Below, piece after piece: positions 23,387 through 37,474 of a DNA stretch of 64,000 nt. The position numbers and the translations under genes are program-made. Below the pieces are notes generated by a model. That model searched no databases and was not told the DNA's origin. It saw only the letters and a list, made by a program, of their open reading frames with translations. Every line of letters begins with the position of its first letter. Positions within the stretch are counted from its first letter, which is position 1. Source of the stretch: Tetranychus cinnabarinus (Eukaryota; Arthropoda; Arachnida; Trombidiformes; Tetranychidae); contig WHVY01000006.1 in assembly GCA_022266195.1 (NCBI GenBank), forward strand, positions 248,001 to 312,000, read 5' to 3'.

Positions 23387-26300
23387 ATGCCTGCCATAAA
23401 TGAATCGGATCTGTCTTTAGGTTAGTAATTTTCAATATTTTCAACTATGTCGTCATTTGCTGTCATTTTGGGTCTCATCACTTTGTCCATTAATAATAAT
23501 CAAATTATCAACTTTTTGTCAATGTTTACCCTACAAAACCGTTGACTGTGTTGATATATTCTGGGAAACTCAGCAAAGCATTAATTATCCGATAGATCCG
23601 AGAACTTGTCAATTGAAGGTTCACCAACGTTCCTGGTTATTTTCTTATCACTTTTTTCCAATCTTCATTTTTTTCTACTTTCAATCCTCTCTCTTTTACC
23701 ATTTTTCAAAAGGTCTCAACTTTTGAAATTAAAATGGTAGATGGGAGAGCTTTGAAGAAAGGAAGTTGAATGAAAAGAAAGAAGACTTGCAAAAAAAGAA
23801 AGACATTGGCTGATGAAAATAACCATTTTCTTGGATCCACCAAGTTCCCATGAAGTCAAAAAAATCCTGAACCTAGAACAGAATGAAATGAAGCAAGAAT
23901 CTTGAATAAAGAAAGATCATCTTCTGTATCCAATCAAGATTCTATTGAAACTTTTTTTCCTCTTCAATCTGAGTATTCCTAATTTTCTTGTCTCTCTTTG
24001 TCATGTCTATTTTTTAGATGCTTGTCCAACAAACTTTCAAGACGTTTTGACCAATGAGACCAACTTAAAGCATAAAGAGGAAGAAGTATTGGGACATATT
24101 TACGAAGACATTGATAAATCTGGTCCACCAAGAATCGCACCAATCAGTGGAGTTCTTGAATCATCCAATGTAAGATAAAACACTTCTAATGTTTATGCCC
24201 ATCTCTTGACCCTTGACTCCTCTTTCTTTCTCTCTTTCTTACCCAAACCCTCCTTCAATACCGATTGCATCCTTATCATGTAAGAAGCTAACCACAACCA
24301 ACCAACAACCCAATATTTGCATCTTTATCATCTCATTACTCGATTAGTTTTTGGTCCTCAAAATGATGAATTACATTTGATTAGATTGATGTTGCATTGA
24401 AGAAAAAACAAGATTTCAAACAATTTACAACTTGTTTTATTTTCATCAAGAATTACTTGATTTTGATCATTCTCAATGACTTTTATCATTTTTAAGGTCT
24501 AGACAAGTTCAGTTATCATATTCACCATAAAATGAATTACTTATTCCTTGTTTCATCAATGCACCATCAATATCATTAATTATGATTAAAGTTTAAACAT
24601 TGATTAAGATTACTTGATGAATTGCCTAATTGCAAGGAGATCAAAGTTCAATGAAACAAAAACGGTTGTTGGTTGGTAATGAAGTTTATGTTTATATTGT
24701 TTAATTGTTACAATCAAATGTTTATTTGTAATTTGATGAATTGTCAACAAAAGTGTTCTTGACCTTTGAACAAAAGATGTTATAAAAGTTGCTTTTTATG
24801 ACCAAAATTTAATGATATTATTATGGTAATAATAGTTGTCAATTGAACCCTTCAAAATGTAACCCATCCTTCAATCATCCAGAAATTGGGATAAATTTTA
24901 ATCATCCTTGGAAGACAATAAAAGATGATAAAGATGGCTACAGTGACAAAAGTACATCTTGTGTTACCTATTTAATTGACAGATCTGGACTAATCATGAT
25001 CATTTTCAATCATCGATCATCTTGTTCATCATGAAAAAAACAACGGTCTCATTGCCTTAAATGAAGACTCAAGGTTTTTTGTTTTCACGATACATTGTAC
25101 TTCAACAAACTCAGTTTGTCATGAATCACAAATAAATTACCATCAAATTATTGTCTGAATCATAAGAGTCACTGATTAAGAAGTAATCTTTTTATGGGAA
25201 TCTTCATCATGACAACTTGTTGATTGTAAACAGCTTTGATACATTGTAATGAATATTGTAGGATGCACTTTATCCATGTAAATTGGGTTAAAATAGTTAA
25301 TTTTTTAATTACTTCAACATAGTCTTTAATTATTCATCAAAAGGAAAGTGTTCAATCCAAAGTAAAACCTGTAAAAGCTGATTCCAATTTCCTTCTGAAA
25401 CTCAAAGACAGTGAACCATTCAATGAACTTTCCATGTAAAAGTTGAAAAAATGATTATGAGGTTAGACCTTTTTTTTGATTCATGATGAGTGTTAAAAAA
25501 AGCTGAATCATGAGAATGATATAAAGATGATAATCAAGTTACAGGACACTTACAGACTATGAAAAATGACCAATGAAGATGATTTTTATTCTTTAATTTA
25601 ACTTTTCTTCTCTTTCCAATTCCGTCTGAATCTCACTAATGATACAACCACGAATGAAACTTTCATTTTTTTCACTTCTTTTTTACCTGTTTTTTTACCT
25701 TCAAAATATTGCATTCAGTGTCCAGTAATGAAAGTCTCATCTTATTGTAATTTCAACAGTCCGAAACAATATTTATGCCCACTTTCACCGGCAAACCTTA
25801 TCATTTTCTCCATGTATTCATTAAGTTGAAAACAACTTTATTCTGTTCATTTCTCTACTCATCTTCACTATGAAAAGCGATTTATCTCAAGGAAGAGCAT
25901 AAAATGTACCAACAATTTGCCAACAAGATGATGATCAAGATGAGATAAAGTTATGAGAAAGGAGCAAAAAATAAACGCTTGGATTCATTTTGATTGTGGT
26001 TTTGGTTACAGAACCCAAATTTGATGTTTTTGTTGATCATCATCGTTGGTAAATCATGTTAACAGAAATGAGCATCAGGGTAATAATTTTTGCCTTTGAA
26101 CTGATAACTCTAGTTTTATTATTCTGCATCTGAGTGTTCATTTTATGATTAACTTTTGAGTTTCACCCCATCAAACAATTTCATTGTTTCCCCAATTTTT
26201 AGTTACTTTTTGATTAACCAAAGTGTGATTACATTAAGCAATTACATTTTTTCATTTTAGATTAACTGGTTTCAATTTCATCACGAAAACCATTTAATTA

Positions 26301-29300
26301 AATTAACGGTATCTGTTTATGTTTATAATTAATTTTATTCCTAATAACTTTAAATTATACAAAATTGAAACTTTCACAGAAAATTATCGTAAAAAAACAT
26401 GGTTTATCTTAAATAGTTAATTGCAAATTATCAGTAAATTGTTGTAAAAACTTTCTCATGAAACCAGAAACAGTTTAACAGCATCTTCAACCCAATATGA
26501 AGACTCATGATGAACTGTGTTTATCTTAAATGTTTGTAAATTGTTATTTTGTGATTGTTAATTATTCATCAAAATTAACAATATTTTTGTAAAAAAAAGT
26601 AAACAGTTGAAAAGAAAGTTGAATTTCAACAATTTAACCAGGAACCAGCCTGTTGCTGTCAATTGTCCAAATGTTTATGATTAGCTTTGATTGCAATCGA
26701 TTTATGATTTTATCCATTTGTTAATTCACTTTGATTAACCAATTAATCCCAACCTTTCCAAGAATCATTGGCATCAAATTTATTATTGTGTGAGGTTTCC
26801 TTTTTGTGTCCTGATTGGAAATGATGATCACCTGATTTACCAGTTTTATCCCAACCACCCAACTTTTTACCTTTATTAAGACAGAAAAGTTAATTGTCAA
26901 TTTATAATCGTATCATCATTGTGATCAAAAATTCATTTTTAGAATCACTTTTTTTTCTGCTTGTTTTTGTTTCTTCAAATCAATCAATTGTGATTAACAA
27001 GAAAAACTATCATCTTGATCAATTGAAATTGTTAGATGATAGCCAAGCCTGTTTACCTCAATTTCAATCTTTTTTCATTTACTAAACATTTACCTTTTTT
27101 TACCTGTTCATCAGTTTGCATAACTGTCTTCAATTCACCTGCAATTAATGGTTACAAAGTTTGAAATAATAATTGATTGACTCTCTCAATTAACTTGATC
27201 ATAATTCCTCTCCGTCAATTGTCATCTAAACAATCCATAACCAATTATTGTAACAAACTGTAATAACCTGTTTTAATTGCTAAATAATCAGTCAACTTGT
27301 AAGAATAATTAAACGTCAACTTAAACTCTTTCATTGTTTTCTTGTTTCTTATAACTTTAGATTTATTATCTCTATTATATCATGAAAAGTTTTCACCAAT
27401 TCCTGGTAATTCAATGATAAAAACTGTTATTACAAGTTGATTAACATTTGAAACAAATCGTTCACGTTCATCATTTAAATTATTCATTTTAATACTGTTC
27501 AAACTTTAAATTGCAATATTATCAAATCTCTTGTCAACATCGTGAACACTTTTTTGACATAAAACAATCTCAATTAACATACAACATGTACAACAGTTAA
27601 TTCAATCCAAGTTAATTGTTTTAGACAACGGTTAACCGTAGCTACTAATTTTTACAGCTAACAGTGGTTCAGTCAAAATAAAGTTTAATTGTGTTAACTT
27701 TTATTACCTTCATCAACTAAATCATCTGCATCATCATTCAGCCACACTTTGCAAACGTTTTCAGTGGCTTCAGCTTTACTTTCAAAATTCTTGAAGTTGC
27801 TAGATGACATCAAACTTATTTATATTTACAATCAACTTCTTATTACAAAACGTTTCAATTGTTTCAAGACTGTACAACCAATGACCTGTAATTAACCTGA
27901 ATCGAGACGCTTATTTCTAGGAATCAAGTAATGATTGAAACTGAAAAGGGAAACTTAATTGTTGTTAATTCGTTGAGTCATTTAGGTAATCATCAAACAA
28001 GATCCGACTGTGACTAAACTGTCAACAAATCAACTACTCACTTAACTGTTCAATTGATTAAAGTGAATCTTTTTTGGTTGACAGACTATAAGAGTTTCAA
28101 CAAGCTCAAAATCTACCCAAAAACCCGAATAACCAAACAATGAGATCACCACAGGTCACCTAGAACCATTTAGAGCATCTTTTTCCAGAAAATCCCAAAA
28201 CTAAATCACTGAAATCTCATAAAGCTAACAAAGTAAACAAAATTATAATTCTGATGATGTAAAAAGCTGACCTCGATACCTTTATAAGCAAATGTATCAC
28301 TAGGAAACATCAAAATGATTACGATTAAATGGATTGTAAACATCTTGGTTCCTTTTTTTCTGGTATTATCTTGTTTTAGCTGTCTATTGATTTGTCTTAT
28401 TGGCCTAGTTTCATCCTCAAAGGTGCATTAAATTGAAGAGCAACTTGAAAAAGTTTGGGAAAAAAGGTCAAAAAAGTAAGACTTGCGTTTTCAATTGGTA
28501 ACCAAAAACTAGTACTTGAACTTGACTCTGCCATTAACTTGATATTCATTGACGTCAATGTTGTTTTCATTTGCTATCTTTTGCTTGACCCCATAACCAC
28601 CCAACTATGGGCTAGTTTGTTTTCCTTGTCAAATTACCTGCAAAGTGATTCACTTTTGATCCTAAATTTTCTTACAAACACAAAGTTACTCACCATATTG
28701 TTGGTTCTCTGTTTTATCTTCATTTTGACCAGTAACTTCATCTAATTCATCTCCTTGATTAGCATGTTCATGGTCAGCAAACTTTTGATGGTACTTTTCA
28801 AATTTACCAAAATCGTGTTTCTGTCCATCATCTGATTTCTTTGTCCAAGCACCATTAGACTGAATAAAAATAACAAACAAAAAGCACAATTAACAAATCA
28901 TGTTATTCATGTATTTGTGTATTTAGGTTGATAAACTTCGTCATAATGGTTAAATCAATTTTGATTTATAAATGCTGATCAGTCTCTAAATTGGGATAAA
29001 CAATTAGTCCCATTAATGCGACAATTTAGCTTTATATGTAAATGCTTCGAAACTACGGAAGTTGATTGCTTTTTCAATTAACTTCATATTCACCTTAATA
29101 TGTCATTTCAATTACATTTCGATTACATTTCAATTATAATTCAATTTGTTTAATTTAGTTTCCATTATAATTAATAAACTTTTACCTCTTTATCCCAATC
29201 CCAACTGGTTGGTGTGTTACCATATTTTGAATCTGAATCTGCTTTACCAGTTTTAATGGATCCAATTTGCTTATTATGATTAACATTTTTATGCTCATCG

Positions 29301-32300
29301 TTATGATCGCGACTTTGATAATGTCCACCATCGTAACGACCTTTATATTCATCTTCATTCTCCGATTTTCCTGAATCAATTTTCATGTTTTCATTAATAG
29401 CATCAGCCAATTCATCTTTAGCTTTCCTTTCCCAATCATCGACAAAACCTTTCCAATCCTGTTAAATTAAAATAACAATTTATAAATTTAATTTCCCTTA
29501 AATCAATATATATTTAAAAGAGTGATTTGCATGATGAAAAGAATAGCCCATTGAGAGGAGAAAAGCTTTAAGGCTTTTTGAATACGCAACAAAATAATCA
29601 ATCTGATGATGAATGGAAAAACAAATCTGATTAAACAATTGATTGCGAGGCTTGTAAAGATGATCATCATCAATATGATTAGATTTAACGTCAATCGACT
29701 GATGGTTAAAAAATTGAAATAAACTGGACAATTGATTGCAATGATTTGCATCATCTTCTGATGATTCAGTTGTATGATGAACATCTAACTGAATCAACAT
29801 TCATTCATTTTCATCAACCTTAATCATAACAGTTTCTCTCATCAATTGACTGGTGAATGTTTCTCATTATTGATGATTAGTTTCGCTTGCTTCTCTAAAT
29901 TGTTCACACAACCATGATTATTGAGTTTTAAATTGTCATGAAACAAACAGTGAATGAATAAGAAAAAAAATCTCGTTTTGTTGCTCATTTGTGCTTTTCA
30001 CATTCAAATGATTCACTTTCATCAACTAACATCAAGTCAACAATCTGATTATCTTATTGTCTGACTAACTTGCATTCAATTTCATCAATTGATTCAGAAT
30101 AAGAAAAAATGTTTCAATGAAAATACAACAAAAAAACCAAATGCATTTGTACTGCTATCGCATTCATAAGCTGCTATTATTCACTAATTAACATGAGCTA
30201 CTGAAAAAATGCAATCTTATAAGTTACTTGATTTCAATAATAGTCATTAACATCATTTTACTTGCATCAATGAAGGAAATGGAGCATTAAATTGTACAAT
30301 ATAAAGCAATATTTTGACCTAAAATAAATCACCAATCACTATTAGTATACAATATGTTTTGCTGTTTCTATTATCAACAGGATTCTTAAAAATAATTATA
30401 TCTAATGAACGTTGAAATGATGCTTCATTTTCATCAACTGAACATCAATAATTTTCAAGATATTTCTGATTCCAACACAGACTCAACAGTTTTCAGGTGA
30501 AAATCTGGTCAAACTGTGATGATAACCATTTGACTATCAATTTATTAACCCTGAGTTTAACTGTAAGCTGTTTATCATGATTTAATAGCAAAAGTTGTCA
30601 ACATTGAAAATGATCAGTGTGAATGAAAAAGCGTAAACACGCAACCTTCAACATGAAACAGATTGTTGCCTTTTTTGGGTTTAAAATTCTTGCAAGTAAA
30701 AAGTAAGGTGAAAACTGATGATCGATTGGTTATGGGGTTAACATGTTATCCAGGAAAAGATGAGGATGACTACATTTTAAGCGGTAAACAAGGTTTCTCA
30801 GGTGAAACTTAAGAAGCTGATAAACACTAGCGAGATACAATCAGTTGAAGTCAGTATCGATTTGAAGTGCGTTTCGGTAAATCAACAAAATCAATTAGAA
30901 ACACACGGGATTATGTTGAAGAAACAATTTTCATGTCAAAATTAACTCAATGAAAAAGCCTTATAACTTCCTTGTCATGTCACCTTCACAATGGACTGAA
31001 TATTAACATTTTGATTTGGTTTATAAACAAATTAATCAATCACCCGAGCTTTTTGAAATTCAGCATCAGTTAAATAGTCTCCTTTAGGCACTTCTTGATT
31101 CGTTGTTGATTCATGATGATCGTCATTGGTTTCCATGTATTGTTTACCTTTCCAATGAGTTGACCCATGATTTGAATCAACACCATTCTTTCCAAACTGA
31201 CCATTACTTGATGATGATTTTGGTGTTTTACCTTGGCGAGTTGATGATGATGATCGTTCAACGTTAAATCCATTGGTATTCATTATCAGGTTAAATGCTA
31301 TTACTATCATAATTAAGGACCACCGAGGTATCATTTTCATCTTTATCATCATCATTATCATTTACACGTTTCTATCTTCTTTTGCTTGTAACAATTTTTC
31401 ACACAACAGAATAGTTTCACTCAATTTTATAACTATAATTATGTAAAATAATGAGCATATACAAATTTACTATCACAACCGACGAGCACAAATTTACACA
31501 AACAACAATTAACAATTGACAATCACAATGTGCACAGTTTTGAAGTTGATTTCATTTTCAGCTCTTAATACGATTCTGTTAATCAATTTATACAATATCG
31601 TGATGATCAATCAGAGACGCTACCTTGGGGTTGATTAAGATGAACATCTAAAAATTTGTACACCTTATCATGATACTATTCATCTGGTTCCTCCTCCTCC
31701 TCCAATCCTGCAATCATTAAGAAAAAGGAAATTATGAGTTAGTCAGACGGAAATACTGATGAGAAGTGCGAAAGTAAAAACATTGATCATCTTTTTCTTC
31801 AAGATTTTCCATTCTTCTCAATTCTTCCTCCCTTTCTTTCTCCTTCAAAATGTTCAAGAAAAAACAAATTGTTATTCAACTCGTAATTGCTACTTTTCAT
31901 GTTTAAAGCATCAACTTACACAAAAAAAACAAGACTAACCAAGCCTTGCTATTTTTTGCTGTCCAATTGTATTGCTAAGCATAATCTTGTTTTTTATTCA
32001 AACTTCAATCACTTCTACTCACCCTTTGATCCCATCTCCTTTTGATGCTCAAGCATTGTGTTCCTCTTAACAATAACAATTAAACGACGGGACAATCAGG
32101 AAATCATAGATAATAACATCGACAAGAAACAAGTTAAATAATAGTTAACATAAGATTTAACATAAGACATTTGAATTAGTTGAAAGTGCCATCTATTGTT
32201 GAGTGAATTGGCCAATCGACGTTGCCTATTGACAGAAAGGTGACAATTTTTAAAACAATAGATGGCAGGCAGTCAGTCTAGTTGGTCAAAAATACAAATT

Positions 32301-35300
32301 TAAATCCTTTGATATCCCTGGTAACAATTGTTAACGCTTTTTTCAAATTAGTGCAATCTTTAATTGTTATTGGCCATATTTTTGTTTCCATATTAAGTCA
32401 ACCATTAATTGTGGATTTTTTTGAAGGGGAATCAAGTTTGTCTGTTTATGGTCATTTCCTATGGATTGTGCAATTGTTTGATGGAAATGTTAAAGTGTTG
32501 TGTTTAAAAAATCACCGAAAAGCGAAAGTGAACAATTCCGGTTTTGGTTCCACTTTGTTTTGTTTACTTCATTTTTTTGTTTATTGTTGATGACTCAGAT
32601 TCAATCAACCCTGCTGAATCTTAAGATAACTTATCTATTGGGATTGCAATTGCGATTACAGTTCAATCGTCGCAATTCAATTGCAGCGGTTTTTGCGTTT
32701 TTGTACAGCTTATAGTAATGAATCCACGTTTTTGATTAATAATTGTCATGAAACTTGCACTTTTTCATCTACCTATAACCCTTTTTTCGTTCTATTACTT
32801 GTTTATTTGCTTGTTTACATTTTTATTTGTTTGTATTACTTAAAACGCTTACTGTTTAAACCTGAAACCACTAATCTGTTAGATTAAACAGCTTAAGTTT
32901 AGCTTCCCCAAAAACATCGAGCAACGCCATTTCCAATGTTTCTCCAAACATCAGTCTTTACTTTTTCTTGTTCTGTTAATGATCAAACAACGTGATTTTT
33001 ATTTTGTTTCAACACACTGTACATAATTAAGTTATTTTTTTGTCAAATGCTTCTCAAAATGGTGATCAATGGACGATATACTCTAAACTCACCAACTCAA
33101 ATGAAATCAAAGAATTTCTATGCAAAGGTTAATCATAATTTTTACTACTTATTCATCATAATTTTCTTGCAATTCTTGACTGTATTCACTCGATAATATA
33201 ATACCATCAACCTAGTTCACCCAATTTCATGTCACAAGTAGTCAAGATTTCATCATTGAAAGTGATCGATTCGACACTAGTGCCAACCAATTTGACCATC
33301 AGCTCTTGTCTCCTTAAATAATTTATTCAACTTGCAAATTTTATCTTCATCATGTTTCAATAACCTATTCAATTCAGGGTTACCCTTAAGATTTCATCAT
33401 AAACAATAAGAGTGAGACACTTACGGAATATGCTTAACCTTGTCGCTCTTGTGTTTGAAGATGCAAATACTTGATGGTGATTATTATGATTAACAGGAAT
33501 ACCTTTTGTCTCTTTTATCTTTCTGATAATCAGGCCATCTTCAAGGTGTGAACCCGTTAAGCTAGAATTTTTTTACTTTTTATGAAAAGAAAAAAGAATC
33601 TTGCTTGTAGGTTCTTGAGACTCAATTTTATCATCTTTTTGCAGTAAACTCATACAAACATCATGATTGAACCTTCATCAGAAGCTTATCAAAAAAAGAT
33701 GAACTTTTGTTTCTATTAGAATGAAGGTTCTTTGATATTTAGTTTATCGTTGTTAGTGTTGATGATGATGATCATCACCGTCATTACAAGTTACACCAAC
33801 TTATTTTGATATTTTTTTCTCTTTTCAACCTTACTCATTTAACTTTGCTATAACTTTAGATTCTACCCTCCCTTATTCATTAATTTAAATTTTTTAACCT
33901 TTTTCATGCTATTTTCGCCTCTTTGCTTTGCTATTTCAATTTGATTAAAACTTTTTTCTTTTTTCTCTCATTAGTTTCGAAAAATTTTGAAGCCTGTTGC
34001 TTTCAAACTTGGAATCGGATCATCTGGACCAATAATGTCACCTGTTGAATTGAAACACACATCTCAAATTTCGTATTCAAATATACAGACTGCACAAGTA
34101 CAATCTCAACCACCACCGCCACCTCTAACTTCAGTTTCAACAAATAACAATAACAACCATGTTCACGCTCTTCAGCCACCGCCTCAACAGCAGTCACAGC
34201 CGCAACAACAACAGCAACCACTAACAGTGACATCACAACAACCACAACAAACACTTCATCCACATCACCATCTATCTCTGAGTAGTCATCATCATCATCA
34301 TCACCACCATCAACACTTACACAATGATTATCATTCACCACGGACTGGTTCAGTCTACTCAAGTCCATTTTCATCTATCGACTCCGAAACTGATTCTGGA
34401 AAATTGATTGTGAACGGTTTGAATCGTGTGGAAACCTTAACAACTAAGTCAAATTTAAGCCAAAGTCAAGCAAGTCTTTCCCATTGCTCGGGTCTTCCTG
34501 GAGATGATGATCACTGGTACCTTGATCCACCTCCGCCACCTTCCTCGGTTCTTAAAATGCCTTCACTTAACTGGGACTTATCCAGTTTAACGGCTGCTCG
34601 TCGAAGACCTTTAATGTACAATTCAAGCGATTATTTAAGTCAAACTCCTTCGCCCAATGATTCAGTTATTGTTGAACTTGAAGCACTACTTAGGGAGAAA
34701 GATTCAGAAATAAGTTACCTTAGAGAAACCTTGGAACGCAATGAACAGGTAAATACATTAATTCATTATTTTCACCTCTTAAATGGCTCTAATACAATTG
34801 AAAGTCAAAATATCAAAATTGTTAATAGTTATTCTTGTCGAAACTCTGTAGACCCTGAGACAAGAAAAAGTTCATCAGCTTTTCAGCTATCATCGTCATC
34901 TTACCAGTTTTTGTTGCTCAAAACTAAATAATGATGATGGCTATGTTGATGGAATCATTGATAAAATTTTAGATTTAGTTAGCATGATTTTTAAAATTTG
35001 TTCACGAACCACCATTTCTTAATAAGAAGCAGTGTACCTTAATTTATTATTATATCGCTTGTGATATTGCAATTATACTATCATTTTTTATCAAATCGTG
35101 GCCAACAGAAACTTTCTTAACTTAAACAAGTCTCTTGTTTATCATCGGATTCACTTTAAAATGCTTGTTTGAAGTTATATATGTTTAATATCCTACCAAT
35201 TACAATAGCCGTAATCTTCTAACTACTCAGGCCACGTCCTTCCATCAAAAATGAAATAATCATAATGTTAACTCTTTAATCTCACTTCTTCATGAACTTT

Positions 35301-37247
35301 ACCGAATAACCTATTTGAACTTTATATAAGATTTTAGACGGAGAAAGTCCAGTGAGAGTTCCGATCAATTTCAAAATGATCATTTCTCTCTAATCCTATT
35401 CTATTCAATATAATTTAATGCAACTTAAACTGGTTAGATAAGATATTGTTTTGTTTTTACTGTCAAATATTAATAGAAATGAAATGGACAAGCTATTACT
35501 TTCAATCATTGCTTTCAATTTTTTTCTTCAGGTTCTTTATGAGCACAATTGTTGATCTATGACAACCTAATAGACTAATAACATATATTAAATTTTAATT
35601 CAATCTATTTTTCTCTTCCATTTCAGGTTATCTTCAAAGTTTACGAAGAGAAAGGCCAGAGTTGGGAACGAGAGTTTAAAAAATTGAAGTCACAATACGA
35701 GTTAAACCTTAAAAACTATCAGCAAAGAGCAACTCGAGCAGAACAAATGATATCTCTTCAAAATAAACAGGTAAGAATCTGGTTTCATACAACAATCAAC
35801 AAGTAAACAACATTTACTCAAACAAGTGAAAAAAATATTGAAACAAACGACCGGAGCAGCAAAAGATTACAATTTTTTCACTACATAGAATCAACCAAAC
35901 TTCACTTTCTACTTTTTCATAGTTTTCCTCCTCATACTTTCACTCTTTTTTGGCCCATCTAATAGCTTCTTTTAGACTGAAACCATCTGAATTTTGTTAG
36001 CTATTCTTGTTTCTAGACTTGTTTCACTGAATAATCATCACAATCAACAAGCTTCTCTATTTGGGTGTAACCAGCATTTAAAATGTTCATTACATTGCAC
36101 TATTTGTTTACCAAGAGAGACTACCTGAAAATTGACCTTACCTTCAGCGATTTCATCTAAATTTAGTTAAATTATATTCCATCGTTTCCTAATGATTAGT
36201 ATTTGTTTGAATACACATCAGCTATTTACAATGTAACAATTAGTAGTTGAAGCAATGATTTTCTTACTGTTTCCGGCATGTATTGGTAAATAATACACAA
36301 CCTTTATTATCGTAATTATCATTATCCCTTTTGAATGAAAAGGTCATCATTTAAGCTGTCACTCTGTTTACAGATTGTCGTCCGGATTTGATTTGTGTTT
36401 CATGATTTTTACTTGCTTATTGTTGTTTACCAATTGTCTATTAGATAATCACGTCAATGCAATTTGAATGATTGTGTTCATCCTTGCAGTATCATGATTA
36501 TCTCTATCCTCTTCCTTCACCTTGTAATGCTTCAACTTACACCTACTTATACAACTTTTACTGATAATTTTATTTCATTTCTATTCACAGAATCAAGCTG
36601 ACCGGGAGTTAATTGAACAAAATTATGAGACAACCCGAAAAAAGGTTGAATCATTGGAAACTGAAAATGTTGGACTTAAAAGTGAATTGACAAATCTTAA
36701 AGAAATGGTTGATGAGCTTAAATGGACTTTATGTGAGCGAAATGGTGAGATTGCTTTGCTCAAATCACAAATCCGTGATTCTAAAGTAGATCTCAATTAC
36801 CGGTCAACCGAGTTGGTTGGATTGAGGGCCAAACTGAAAGACACTACTGAAGCTCTGGAAGAAACAAAGTTTAAAAGTAATTCCCTGGAAAAAGAATTGG
36901 CCTCATGTCAGGATAACTGTAATTCACAGATTCAGAATCTAGGTCAACGGTTATCCGATTTGGTACGACAGTTGGAGGAGAAGAGTAGACAGTATGATAC
37001 ATTGTTTAATGAGAAACGTGAATTACAAGATCAAGTATTAACCTTGCAACAACAATTAACTACTGAACAAACTAATTTTAATAAGGAGAGAGAAACCTGG
37101 GCTGATGAGAAGGATAAAGTTCTCAGATATCAACGACAATTGCAATCTAATTACAGGAAGATGTTATCAGCTAACAAGATTCTTGAAGATCTGGCCAGCA
37201 TCCTCAGGACTAAGGAATTACCAAAAACTGAAGAATCTTCTTGTTAA
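23387..37247 (+). CDS. LZTS/Fez1-type leucine-zipper coiled-coil protein
   Basis: Five exons, 23387-23420, 24018-24169, 33975-34748, 35627-35770 and 36591-37247, sum to 1761 nt (586 aa) with all phases consistent. The N-terminus has SGPPRIAPISGVLE followed across the long intron by LKPVAFK, matching the LZTS GPPKL-PFS...RPTAFKP block. Exon 3 carries Pro/Gln/His-rich low complexity (34100-34325). The Fez1 coiled coil runs from about residue 300 to the end, with VELEALLREKDSEISYLRE, RNEQVIFKVYEEKGQSWERE, CERNGEIALLKSQIRDS, STELVGLRAKLKDT and a final TWADEKDKVLRYQRQLQSNY. Vertebrate LZTS and N4BP3 proteins are cytoplasmic scaffolds at synapses and cytoskeleton; whether this is closer to LZTS or N4BP3 I cannot settle. 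Intron 2 (9805 bp) hosts an opposite-strand gene. Confidence 0.88.
24170..26742. other. Part of LZTS intron 2 without recognised gene
   Basis: Intronic AT-rich sequence rich in oligo-T and simple runs. On the minus strand it includes the 3' flank of the nested secreted-protein gene. Short frames such as that at 24843-25034 have no recognisable features. Confidence 0.55.
26743..31361 (-). CDS. Nested gene: secreted hydrophilic Trp/His/Asp/Lys-rich protein, unrecognised
   Basis: Reconstructed from six minus-strand exons inside LZTS intron 2: 31361-31044, 29458-29186, 28859-28690, 27799-27708, 27138-27094, 26870-26743. All have GT-AG ends, phases agree, and the total is 1026 nt (341 aa). The first exon encodes a signal peptide (core WSLIMIVIAFNLIMN). 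The mature part is very polar, likely disordered, with recurrent tryptophan motifs: THWKGK, DWKGFVDDW, TSWDWDKE, GAWTKKSDDG, GGWDKTGKSG and a final NDSWKGWD. Only one cysteine is seen (near ENVCKVW). The exon 3 donor is a choice: GTGAGT at 28693 is the stronger consensus but breaks frame, GTAACT at 28689 keeps it. The exon 5 donor used is GTAAAT at 27093. I recognise no family and assign no function; expression evidence is needed for exon edges. Confidence 0.7.
31362..33974. other. Remainder of LZTS intron 2; promoter side of the nested gene
   Basis: No further coding exon supported. The left part should hold the promoter of the nested minus-strand gene. A 14-bp inverted repeat lies at 32187-32267. 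Frames at 32282-32887 have no recognisable domain. Confidence 0.55.
32187..32267. repeat. Inverted repeat with 14-bp arms
   Basis: TGCCATCTATTGTT at 32187-32200 is the exact reverse complement of AACAATAGATGGCA at 32254-32267, leaving a 53-bp spacer. Each arm contains a TAGATGGC core like that near other promoters in the window. Confidence 0.8.
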
Positions 37248-37399
37248 CTATTTTGAATTTTCCAATTACATTTTGACTTATTCTCTTTTCTAATTGATTA
37301 ATTAACTATCTTTATAATTGATTTCCAAGAAAACAGATCAACTAAAAAATGTGATCTTTACTTTATAAGAAACAAAACAAATCAACTTGTCAAAACTTT

Positions 37400-37405
37400 T
37401 TTATT
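37400..37405 (-). terminator. Candidate poly(A) signal of CAD
   Basis: Minus-strand AATAAA about 180 bp beyond the CAD stop codon. It lies upstream (in LZTS sense) of the LZTS signal at 37469-37474, so the two transcripts may overlap at their 3' ends. Confidence 0.4.
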
Positions 37406-37468
37406 TCATCATTTTTCCAAATCATGTAAAATATAACTCTTTAAATGATCAAATGAAATTTAATCTTA

Positions 37469-37474
37469 AATAAA
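37469..37474 (+). terminator. Candidate poly(A) signal of the LZTS gene
   Basis: AATAAA 222 bp after the LZTS stop codon on the plus strand, within the convergent space between LZTS and CAD. Confidence 0.45.

Noticed and set aside
23457..23726. Open frame within LZTS intron 1
   Set aside because: It lies between two exons that join in frame, and has no recognisable features.
29498..29800. Minus-strand frames inside the nested gene's first intron
   Set aside because: No acceptor or donor positions that keep frame with neighbouring exons, and composition differs from the Trp-rich exons.
32282..32887. Plus-strand frames in LZTS intron 2
   Set aside because: Hydrophobic Leu/Phe-rich products typical of T-rich DNA; no family or splicing support.
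34003..34374. Antisense frame over the Gln/His-rich part of LZTS exon 3
   Set aside because: Val/Asp-rich product is the complement of CAA/CAT repeats; the sense strand is a clear LZTS exon.
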